Below, in pieces: positions 48,701 to 58,514 of a stretch of DNA of 64,000 bases; position 1 is the first letter of the stretch; each line of letters opens with the position of its first letter. This stretch comes from Bradysia coprophila (taxonomy: Eukaryota; Arthropoda; Insecta; Diptera; Sciaridae). Location of the stretch: assembly GCF_014529535.1 (NCBI RefSeq), contig NC_050737.1, positions 1,121,921 through 1,185,920 of the forward strand. The letters are read 5' to 3'. A program made the translations under genes and the position numbers. Under the pieces are notes generated by a model. It saw only the letters and a list, made by a program, of their open reading frames with translations, made no database searches and was not told where the DNA came from.

Positions 48701-51279
48701 TATGTGTGTATCAGTATTTTGAGAAGCTGTTTCGTTTTCGGACATGATTAAGTCAATGTTTCAATTGCCGAAAACAATTAAAGAGTCTTAAATGTTGGTG
48801 GTGGATAGGGTGCTTTCACATCACTTTGTGCTTTGTTTGCAAATTATTTAAAAACAAAAATCACATAAACAAAAACCGAAAAAAGTTGTCGATACAGCAC
48901 ACCGTCATTCAAAATAAATTTTCAAACCTATGCTAGTGATCGAAATGACTAAAAACAATGAAATTCAATGATAGCAACAGAAAAAAAAATATTGAAAATT
49001 GAAAGAAAAAAAGTTCACCAATCAACAACACATCACCCGCTGCATGGATCAATTTCATAGTCTCAAACCGTTCAAAGTTGGAAAGATTTTTTGGTTTTAA
49101 ATTTCATATTTGAAGATAGAAGAAAAGAAAATAAAAATAAAAAAAATGAAAAAGCAAATGGTATGCCTAGTACATACCCATGCATAAAACTATTCATTCG
49201 TGACTCGACGATTTCGTACCGATTGGTGACGGGCACTAAATCTTTATCTAACATAGCGACAGCAGTCACATGCCCACAAAACTTTGCATAATGCTCCTGT
49301 GTCAATGGGCAGCATGTGTTTACCAAGATTGCTAGACCTGAGAATAATTGTTTTAGCCGACGGAAAATGTGAAAGAAATTTTTGTTGGAACCGAAAGAAC
49401 GAAATTTAAAAAAAAAGAAACAAAAAAAAATCGCACAACAAAATCGAAGACCTTACCGAGTGGCTTCAACGAATTAATGTGACTTTTCCATTCATGATCG
49501 TCGAATTCCAGTTTGAATGCACTGTGCTGATCGTGTGTCAAGTCTAAAACTTCTGAAACAGTTCCACCTTTCTCTTCCTTCGATATCTGTAAACCACCAA
49601 GAAATTAGAAGAGCCCACGACGAACATTTACGGATTCTCAACTACCTCCGACTCCAAACTACTCTGGCTTTTTCTTGACGTTTTGTCGGACGAGTCGCGC
49701 AAGAAGAATACTTTTTCAGCGGTTGGATTCGGCCACGACAGAATTCCCTTCTTATCAACGCAACACAATGCAGTGATCGATCCGAGTACTTGCACCACAT
49801 TAGCACTGCGACCCAACAAATAACTGTTCCCTTGCCACAGACCGATCCAATTCAAAAATACATCTCTGCTGGGTAGAATAGTCGTTTCCCATTCGGTTGT
49901 CGGTGTATCCAAATCGACCTGGAACGTTTTTTCCTGGTTCGATTTTGTGGCCGATTTGGTCAGAGTCAATAGAGTTTCAAGGCGAGCGATTCCCCACAAA
50001 TTGACTGAATTCCATAAAACTGGAAACATCAGCGGCAAAATCGGAAGAACAGAGCACACAGGCAATTCGAGAAACAGGTCTTTCCAGTGGTTACTGGTAC
50101 GTTCTGAAACTGGAATTGTAATTGTTGTTTAGGATCTTAGCTCTCTCCGTATTTTTCCTTTCAATATTACCTGAGAATATTACCGAGAAATACTTCAGCA
50201 AGCCAAAACCAATCGTCACGGCTAAAGCCAGTAGACATCCCCACGTCTGAATATACTTTGTCACCAGCTGAAACAGAAAACGAATTCGATAAAAAATACT
50301 CTGCCGGAAAAATACGGACAGACCATAACGTACCAAACATCTCTGTTGATTGTAAATAGTCGCAGGTCTTCTTAAAAATGAAGTGAAAGATGTCTTCAAA
50401 GTGTCCAGGTACGGTGTTGTTTCCAATGCACACACAAGATCTGGCAACGGAGCTCTGGCAGTCGGTTTTAATGGCGGATCCGTAGGCTGAAACAAATAAC
50501 CGGAATAATGATGTCCCGACTCATACAGATACTTACACCAAATAGAGGTCATCTCACCTGAAACAGTCCATAGGTTTCTCCACACTGAAATGTGTGACGA
50601 TTGTTTATTTCTGTACATTGTCCCGGGGCCACTTGTCCCGGTCGGATGATAATGTGATCGCCTGGAACGATTTTTCGAATTGAAATCAAATGAAAGCTAA
50701 ATTGTCAGAGACTCAAACTGACCCCGAACCAACAAAGCCCAAGGTAAATTGACAATGATTCCATCTCGATAAGTCCATTGTAGTGTCACGCACGGCGACA
50801 GCGGACAACACAAATTCGGATAATTCTCTGCCGTCCAGTCTTTGCACAAAATTTTGGCCAGCGAAATTTCTTCCAAAATTGTTTGTGTTTTCCGATGGAT
50901 CTCTGTGCGTCGCAAATTATTTTCCCGAATGACCAATACCGTTGTTCCCAGGAGTATCAACAGCAGTACCGTAGCCGATAAATAGTAACAGGTTGCATAC
51001 AAACAGAATACCGACAGCAATGTAATTAACATCGGAAACCAGCCCATCGGACTGTCGTACGGTTTGGCAAACGAACATTTTGCTTTGTTGAGCCAGCTAA
51101 AGAAAACACAGCACTGATAAGACGATCAGGATGCTTGACGGTGAAATTGAGCATACAAACCTTTCGCTGGAAAATTTCAATTCTTCGCGTAAGACTACAT
51201 TTTCGATCTCCTCGTGCAGTATTTTCAATGCTTGTTCTGTTGTCAATCCGGCTTTGTATAATTCATCGTTTTCTTCCAT
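42713..51279 (-). CDS. TMEM94: TMEM94 (ERMA) P-type-ATPase-like membrane protein
   Basis: Orthologue of vertebrate TMEM94, a P-type-ATPase-related ER membrane protein reported to drive Mg2+ uptake. The 22 coding exons (minus) begin 51279-51161, 51096-50723, 50661-50558, 50486-50334, 50267-50171, 50103-49646, 49586-49457, 49337-49178, 46728-46632, 46570-46307 and 46268-46178. They continue 46123-45730, 45659-45540, 45473-45350, 45281-45156, 45092-44852, 44782-44697, 44628-44197, 44135-44012, 43162-43069, 43008-42853 and 42785-42713. Phases match, giving about 1338 residues (human about 1356). A hydrophobic pair lies near residues 57-98, and YRDGIIVNLPWALLVRG near 150. The degenerate phosphorylation motif CCVDKKGILSWPNP (Asp about 400) replaces DKTGT. 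GTADIVLDCCDDFWDG, MGLESGWNCHISLL, AKLPRGIENIQPHIENVDN and a multi-TM C-terminus follow, ending KLGMNSPF. The 51279 ATG gives the family N-terminus. Exon 8, 10 and 16/17 boundaries have alternatives. Confidence 0.96.
47342..47552. repeat. Hairpin repeat, TCGTTTTCGTGTG family, two copies back to back
   Basis: This lies in the 2.4-kb TMEM94 intron 46729-49177. The first unit (47342-47428) runs from GGGATAAG to TTTTTATCCC around GTGTGGCGAAGCCAAGG. The second (47458-47552) pairs AAAAGTCTCGTTTTCGTGTG with CACACGAAAACTAGACTT around GACCTCGGCTACGCCTCG. These are the best preserved arms of the family. Confidence 0.65.
48166..48213. repeat. Hairpin repeat, TCGTTTTCGTGTG family, half copy
   Basis: AAAAGTCATATTTTCGTGTG and TTTATTGACCTGGGCATCGC match the left arm and tip of the copy at 47458-47552. 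The right arm is absent. Confidence 0.45.
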
Positions 51280-51950
51280 ATTTTTGTAAATAACATACAA
51301 CGTATTCACGAGCAGGTTAGCGATAGCATAATCTTACATAATTAACTAGGTTTACAGCTCCATGGTGTGTGTCAACAACACGAAAACATTTTTACATTTT
51401 TCTCTTGACTTTAATGTTTACCCAAAACATTAGGGAGACACCTTGGCCAGAGTCTATAGCATTTTATTTTGATACGGTCACCTGTTGTAGCCTACACCAA
51501 TTATAGTTTTTCATACGTAGAATGAATGGTACGAAATTGAATTTATTGGCTTCAATAACGCTTTATTTGCAAGTCTATCGTCTGCACCCAGCACTCACAG
51601 TGTATTTTAGTAATAATCTCCGTCAGGTCGGTAAACAAACACAAATATAATGAAAGTAATTACGTCTCATCGAAATGCTCGTATCAATTCAACGTATATA
51701 TATGTTACATCGTGTGTATGAGTACCACGATGGATGCCACTTCACGTCAATAAACAGCTGATTTTGACGGACTTCGACGCAGACGTCTTTTTGTTTTCAA
51801 TCGGAATATGTTTTAATTTTGTCAAAAGTTATGAAATTGAAGAGAACACACCACTGTTAGCATCGGTTTGCATTACAATAAGTGATATGGTTCGCACAGT
51901 GTACGATTTAATTTAGTGAATTGAATTTCAGTTGTGTAATTATTGACAAT
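51280..51950. promoter_or_regulatory. Shared upstream region of divergent TMEM94 and SLC25A39/40 genes
   Basis: The start codons of the two genes are 671 bp apart in opposite directions, with no convincing frame between. Both promoters and 5' UTRs must lie here unless non-coding first exons lie elsewhere. I could not identify a definite TATA box or initiator. The frame at 51734-51916 is not supported as a gene. Confidence 0.5.
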
Positions 51951-54812
51951 ATGATGGACAAAAGTGGAAATAATTTTAACATGGACGATGCACGATATCG
52001 TATCAAACCCTATCAGCAAATAGCATCATCTTGTTCCGGTGCCATTATCACCTCACTGACAAGTAAGGCAAATTTGTAAAGAACTTCTGTCTCTGCTTTT
52101 TTGTTGTGTCCCGACTCTGTATCTACTCCTTCTGTTTGTACTTTTATGAAAGTTTGAGAATGGGGCAATGTTCCTATCAATTTCTTTATACAAAGGCTCT
52201 ATACCTTTGGGTATAGAGCGTATAGAGCCTTAGCTTTATATCAAAATTCGTCATCAAGTTGTTCCTGAAACTCTTTCAAACTCTTTAAAAAATGTAGGTT
52301 GAATGTGACGATTAAATTCTTGTTGTTATCATGAATGATGATGACCTGCAACTTTTCATATTTATTCTACGACTGTGTTCATGATCTAACTAGCATATAA
52401 CTGCTAATAAATCGAAAACATTGAAGTCATTAGCGTAAAACAGTCGAAATGAAGAGTACGGATCGGAGGACCTTTTTTGAATATCATCTTCATTATAGTT
52501 CAATCGATCGACGATTTACTTCAAACGCTATATTCTAATGTAAACATTTTGAAACTAAAAATTCGCTGAGAGATATTTCTGCATCCAATAGAAAATAAAA
52601 CACACTCAGTTCCTTATCAGAGCACGTTGCCACTCCAGATTTCAGATAAAACTGATTGATACAAAAATTATAGAACTTCAATATTCCACTCATTAAATAA
52701 GATTCTTTCAATATCATACCATCTGCTCTGTCCTCAAACTCTGCGTTGAAAAATTATTGTCATTTTTTGGAGAGGAAATCTTCTAGTAATCGACTTTGGA
52801 AGAAGTAATGTTCAGATTTGCCTTAAGGATCGCAACACATCATATCATGCAAGGAACTCGGTGTAATAAGTCTGATAGTGGAATGGTTTGTAGTCAGTGT
52901 GAGTATGGATTTTAAGTTAAATCTATACTAAACAGGTCTACTTCAACTGCTATAAATCCTACTACCTTCGGACTATTGCCGTGTTCTCTACAATTCCATT
53001 GACTTTCTTTTGCACTATCCGAAATTGACCTGTTTTAAGCCTTATGTCAGAAACACTGATAAAAAGTGATAGTTTAGAAATTCGGTTTTAAATTACCTAC
53101 TCCGAAGGATCACAATGACTGATTAGCTTAGCCTTTCACATACAGCGAGCATATCAGCAGTTTAACTATCGGATCTATTGCTTACTTTGATCTACGTATT
53201 TTGTAGAGGTTGATTGCAAATCTTTTACCTCATTCATTAAAAATGTCTTTTGCTATATAAGACCACAACACAACTGTCATAACTTGTCCTTGAATCCTCA
53301 AGTTGTTACCGACTAGAGATGAAAGGAACTTTCTAATGCTATCAGGTTCACTTCGATCTTCGACAGGTATTTGCGGATAAGGTCAAGTTTGCGGTTACTT
53401 TAACCGGAACCTGATCAGAAGTCACGAGACCTTGACCTTAATCAAAAATTAAGGTTTTCCTACGAATAGTCGTTCATATACTTTTTTAAAAGAATCGAAA
53501 CTCAATCATCTGGCACTCCGATGTGCACAGCAATTTATTAATTCTTATCCCAATTTACCGTTTCAGTGACACCATTAGACGTAGTTAAGACTCGGTTACA
53601 GGTACAACAGAAGACCATGCTATCAAATAAATGTTTTGTTTACTGCAATGGACTCATGGACCATTTATGTCCATGTCCAACGAATGGTGATTTGGCAATG
53701 ACGCGTAAACAATTACCGTATAACGGAACGATCGTAAGCATATATTGAACATAGTGAATTGGAAAATTTTAACGAATACAATCTCCACCTCTGGTTACAG
53801 GATGCATTCATAAAAATAAGTAGAAATGAGGGAATTGGTTCGCTGTGGTCTGGTCTGGGACCAACGCTAGTGCTTGCAATACCAGCAACTGTTATATATT
53901 TTGTTTGCTACGAGCAGCTTCGTGTTAGATACAAAGAGTATTACTTGAAACGATTTCCGGGTACGGATTGGGCTCTTTCTAGTGCTAAAGTCAACAACAA
54001 ATTTAACTTTTATTCCTTTACAGAATCGGGTACTGCAGCATTTTCTATACCATTGCTAGCCGGAATGTCAGCTCGAGTGTTGTCCGTTACCGTAGTCAAT
54101 CCATTAGAATTAGTTAGAACCAAAATGCAATCGGAAAAATTGAGCTATTTTCGTAAGTCGCAGAATTTTCTTCCTTTTTACCACTGTGTCTCATTGATCC
54201 GATTTTTTTCCCACTAAAATGTAGAAGTTGGTAAAGCCTGCCGCACAATGATCGCAAAGGAGGGTATCACTGGACTGTGGAAAGGTTTAGCTCCAACCCT
54301 ATACCGTGATGTGCCCTTTTCCGGCATCTATTGGGCTTCATACGAATCGATTAAGAGTTATTCGAATGTTGTGAATCCAACATTTCACTTTAGTTTTGGT
54401 GCCGGAGCTGTGTCTGGTTGCGTAAGTAAATCTGAGACCGTTCCGTTTAATAGTCGTTTCAATAAATGGATTTTCTTTTCGGCACACACAGATAGCCGCA
54501 TTCGTGACGACCCCATTTGATGTCGTGAAAACGCACAAACAAATCGCTTTCGGCGAAAAGTTCTTATATCCTACCGATAAATCGAACCGGCCAGATGTGA
54601 AACCATTGCAAATGTTATCTAACATTTACAGAGCGAACGGATTTCAGGGATTGTTTGCCGGTGTTACGCCTAGAATAATTAAAATCTCACCAGCATGCGC
54701 GATTATGGTAGCAACATTTGAATACGGCAAATCGTTTTTCTATCTACGCAATATCAATGCATCCAGATCGCAATCGAATAACGTTGACAGTAAAATGTTG
54801 TGGCGAAATTAG
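51951..54812 (+). CDS. SLC25A40: Mitochondrial carrier, SLC25A39/SLC25A40 type (glutathione import)
   Basis: Inner-mitochondrial-membrane carrier of the SLC25A39/40 (yeast Mtm1) group, which imports glutathione into the matrix. Six coding exons are 51951-52062, 53567-53733, 53801-53960, 54024-54152, 54225-54421 and 54492-54812, with consistent phases. The start is the first ATG of an in-frame pair, 12 residues before the [14 protein letters not shown] carrier start. Three carrier repeats show their signatures, [23 protein letters not shown] and [11 protein letters not shown], each followed by its G-x-x-G loop ([36 protein letters not shown]). The matrix loop of repeat 1 has [16 protein letters not shown], four cysteines like those reported to bind iron-sulfur in human SLC25A39. 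The gene is head-to-head with TMEM94 and has a 1.5-kb first intron. It is most like SLC25A40 to my eye, but insects may have one or two co-orthologues. Confidence 0.95.
53150..53285 (-). repeat. AATGAAGTAAAAGATTT dispersed repeat, inverted copy
   Basis: Read on the minus strand: GGTCTTATATAGCAAAAGAC, AATGAGGTAAAAGATTTGC, AGTAAGCAATAGATCCGATA, then GTTAAACTGCTGATATGCTC. This is the same order as at 12763-12965. It lies in the first intron of the mitochondrial carrier gene. Confidence 0.55.
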
Positions 54813-54837
54813 CGGAAGAGAGATTCCTAAATTGGTG

Positions 54838-54843
54838 AATAAA
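54838..54843 (+). other. Polyadenylation signal of the mitochondrial carrier gene
   Basis: AATAAA occurs 26 bases after the stop codon, a common spacing for a short insect 3' UTR. The 700 bases between here and the end of the tubulin gene hold nothing else I can identify. Confidence 0.5.
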
Positions 54844-55505
54844 AAGAATATTTTTCATAATTGGACTTAGCGGCGAGTTTTTGTTAAGTTCCCGCAACTC
54901 ATCGATCAGAAGACTGAGACAAGATTAATGGAAAATTCAAGGAAAATCAAATTCCTTGCTAACATTTACAAACATCTCTCGTATCTCATCCGTAATCATC
55001 ACATTCTAAATGAAAAATTTCTCAAATGTAAATTGGTTTTGAGTTTATTTGCAATGATTGAAAATTCTACTTATAAAAAAGATTAATTCCTTGATCTTGT
55101 ATTGCTTGTGTGGACAACCAATGAAACGATTTGTTTATGAACATGGCTAAAACAATAAGTAATCATAAACGAATCGGCTCTACATGTTGAAGCTGAGCTT
55201 CACTTAAACTTAAAAAAGATTGAGAAAAAATTGGGACAAAAATTAACAAATCAAAAATAAAAAGATTACAAAACTACTAGCCCATCCCACCCCTGATTTG
55301 ATCGATTCAATAGTTCTCTTTTACAAATTACAATTGAATTTACAAGAAAAAGGACACCGAGACCATTGCTGGGCCCATTGCGTAGTGCTCTTCGAGTGTG
55401 GTTGTTGGTGTGATGATGACATTGATGGTTTTGTTGGTTTGTGTATGATGCGGTTGTACCTCACAGTACTCGTCTTTCCCACCCCTACACTACTACAGTC
55501 ATTGT

Positions 55506-57206
55506 TTAGAACTCTTCCACTTCTTCATAATAGTCATCAGTCGGTGTGTCGCCTCCGATTTCTTCGTAATCCTTCTCCAACACGGCCATATCTTCACGCG
55601 CTTCTCCGAATTCACCTTCCTCCATTCCTTCTCCAACGTACCAGTGAACGAAAGCCCGCTTTCGAAACATCAGATCGAACTTTTCGTTCAGTCGACTGAA
55701 TGCCTCCACCACAGCCGTTGTGTTCGCCAACATACAAACCGCACGAGAACTTTCAGCTAGTTCGGTGCCCGGAATCGCTCTCACCCGTTTGTCATTGATG
55801 CCAATTTTGAAGCCGGTCGGACACCAATCCACAAATGAAATGTGTCGCTTCGACTTCAGACTAGCAATCACTGCATTCACGTCTTTGGGCACAACATCGC
55901 CGCGATATAACATGCAACAGGCCATGTACTTGCCTCTGGCTGGATCACATTTGACCATCAAATTGGAACGATCGAAACAGGCATTCGAAATTTCGACGAC
56001 CGATGTTTGTTCGTGTAACGCCTTTTGTAAGCTGTGCAACGGTGCGTATGACACTACCGGAAAGTGGACGCGTGGATACGGAACCAAATTCGTTTGGAAT
56101 TCGTTGAGATCGACATTCATGCAACCGGAAAACCGAAGTGAAGCAGTGGTCGATGATACAACTTGAGCAATGATGCGATTCAAGTTCACGTAGCCGGGTT
56201 GATCGATGCCGATTTTCGTTTTACAAATATCGAATATTGCCTCGTTATCGAACATGAATGCCACATCTGAATGTTCTAGTGTCCCATGGGCCGTCAACAC
56301 CGAATTGTATGGCTCCACAACGGCTGTTGATACTCTGGGCGACGGATAAATGCAAAATTCCAGTTTACTCTTCTTCGGAAATTCCATTGCTAAGCGTTCC
56401 ATCAATAGCGTTGTGAAACCGGAACCAGTACCTCCACCATACGAATGGTAAATCAAGAAGCCCTGTAAGCCTTTGCACTGTTCGGCCATTTTGTGCACTT
56501 GCTCTAAAACATTATCGATCATCTCTTTGCCGATGGTGTAATGGCCACGCGCATAGTTGTTCGCAGCATCCTCTTTTCCACTCAATAGCGTGAAGGGACG
56601 AAACAGTGTCCTTAATGAACCATGCCTTATGTCATCAATGACCGATGGTTCCAAGTCAACGAAGACACTATTCGGGACATATCTACCGGCAGATGTTTCC
56701 ATGAAGAATGTGGACGTATTTTCGTCGATCACTGGCTTCTCTTGCAAGCTGCCGTCCATATTGATTCCATGTTCGAGGCAGAACAATTCCCAGCTGGATG
56801 TGCCAATTTGAGCTCCAGCTTGTCCAACGTGAATTGAGATTATTTCACGCTGGAAAATATGAACAAAAAGGCGAATTAGACGAAGAAAAATCTGATTAAA
56901 TTAAGCGCGCGGTATTTTCGACGTGGGCATTAGCTTACTAACGAATTAAATCGCGCCATTTTGAATTGGATAAGCGAAGCATTCGTTGTGCATGTTGAAA
57001 TATCTCCAAAGCATTTCACCCAAAAAATTTAAATTACATCGAATCATAAACTAAGGGTCGCGATCCAACAATGATTTTCAAGATTAATAATGGACAAAAG
57101 TGGATCTGACACACTGATAAAACAATGCCGACGACTGTTCTCTTTGCAACATTTTTGATTTTCCCATTATGTTAAAAATGAGACTTTAAATTCGGCAACT
57201 CACCAT
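55506..57206 (-). CDS. Divergent alpha-tubulin (alphaTub67C-like)
   Basis: Alpha subunit of the microtubule heterodimer. The initiating ATG alone forms the first coding exon (57206-57204, donor ATG|GTGAGT). The rest is one exon, 56849-55506, together 448 residues; an intron right after the Met is usual in animal alpha-tubulins. MREI, the GTP-binding GGGTGSG (about residue 140), the catalytic-Glu loop [27 protein letters not shown] and [15 protein letters not shown] are intact, so it should be functional. It differs from the highly conserved alphaTub84B type at many sites. It shares [30 protein letters not shown] and FDLMF-KRAF with Drosophila alphaTub67C, the maternal isoform. The Lys40 loop is three residues short ([16 protein letters not shown], lacking GGGDDS). 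The protein ends in Glu-Glu-Phe, not Tyr. An alternative first exon is possible at 56959-56939. Confidence 0.96.
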
Positions 57207-58230
57207 TTTCAATTCGATGAAATAAAATTTTGAAAATTAAAAAAGGAAAAAACGCAGTCAAATTCACACAAGTCGACGAGTACAAAGACGAAATCGAAAT
57301 GAAGTCGGCGAGTGCAGAACACAATTGACTTGATGAATGCAAGAAAACAAAACGGTAAATCTACAATCAATAGAATAAATGAACTCTTTGCACAAGGTAG
57401 AACTCCACAGAATGTTTCTTTGTCTGTTGTTATCAAATGTTGATGGAAATGTTAGGGGTGCCACCGATAAATTTGATTTTTTAGATAAGCCTGTCACATA
57501 AGGCCAGCATATCACTAAAGTACAATAGTCGAATCTGTGACTTCTAATCATCGAATATTTTCAAGAGATTTATCATCGCACGCTCAAATTCGCGGCTGGA
57601 CAAGATGATTTTTCCTTCATTCGCTTTCTATGCAACACTATAAAGTTGTCACGTTCGGTAGATATTTGATTTTTAATTTTTTCACATACACCGCTTTTCC
57701 GGACGGAAAAGCGATTTTCCATTTTCCAGAAAAAAATTTAGCTCCACAGTTTTTCATGCTCAATCACATGAGATAAAGAAAAGAATCGAAAAACTTAAAG
57801 CGAGCGAGCCGACTTTTTCTGACACAAGGGGCTGGACTATCCAAGAAATTAAGCGCGCGGTATCGTCGACATTATTTTACATAATACTGCTACATATGTT
57901 AACCTGTTACAGGAGGCAAGCGTATGACCAGTATTATTATCGGGTGTATTACTTCCATCTATCATAAGTATTTTTAATCTGTTGATTTCTAATCTGGTAC
58001 TTCATTTTTTTTAACGTGCATATTACATTATAAACGACCCTATTACCCAGAGCTTGTCATTATTTTTGTTGTCGTTATCGATAACAGATGAATAGCCGTA
58101 TGTGACAGATGAACAAAAATATAGCACACATTTGGGGCTATCTCGAAGAAGGAAAAAAAATCAGCTGAGCTTAAGATAATTTGTTTTGGTGTACGGTAAT
58201 CACCAGCACTGCATATCAGGTATCAATGGA

Positions 58231-58294
58231 AAGCTCGGCTTCGCCTCGGATCAATAAATTTCACATGAAAACTCCACTTTTCATCTTTTTATCT
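58231..58294. repeat. Hairpin repeat, TCGTTTTCGTGTG family, half copy
   Basis: CTCGGCTTCGCCTCGGATCA followed by AATTTCACATGAAAACTCCA and CTTTTCATCTTTTTATC matches the tip and right arm of the family. It is followed by TAGTCATGTAATAGTA, as at 47550. Confidence 0.5.
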
Positions 58295-58333
58295 CTAGTC
58301 ATGTAATAGTATATTACTATACAAGGGGTGGAA

Positions 58334-58418
58334 TTTGATATTTCGTATCCAGATGAGTAAAAGTGTCCGAGGGCTTTAGCCCGAGGTACTTTTACTCATC
58401 GTGATACGAAATATCAAA
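58334..58418. repeat. Hairpin with 34-bp arms and GC-rich tip
   Basis: TTTGATATTTCGTATCCAGA then TGAGTAAAAGT (from 58334) is inverted as ACTTTTACTCATCGTGATAC then GAAATATCAAA (to 58418). The tip CCGAGGGCTTTAGCCCGAGG is itself a perfect small hairpin. Confidence 0.65.
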
Positions 58419-58442
58419 CTATTTCCCGAGTGTAGTATGACG

Positions 58443-58514
58443 TTTTCCTTTACGAAGGAGGGAAAGACTTTTCCCTAGGGACGGAAAGTCCATTTTCCCT
58501 CCCTAGTAAAGGAA
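58443..58514. repeat. Hairpin with 21-bp arms
   Basis: TTTTCCTTTACGAAGGAGGG is inverted as CCCTCCCTAGTAAAGGAAA. It begins about 25 bases after the previous hairpin, forming a tandem pair of unrelated palindromes. The centre holds further purine or pyrimidine pairing (GGGAAAGACTTTTCCC). Confidence 0.55.

Noticed and set aside
55720..56166. 148-residue plus-strand frame opposite the tubulin gene
   Set aside because: A shadow of the tubulin coding sequence on the other strand, with no independent support. The same applies to the plus-strand frames at 62666-63163 and 44372-44590.
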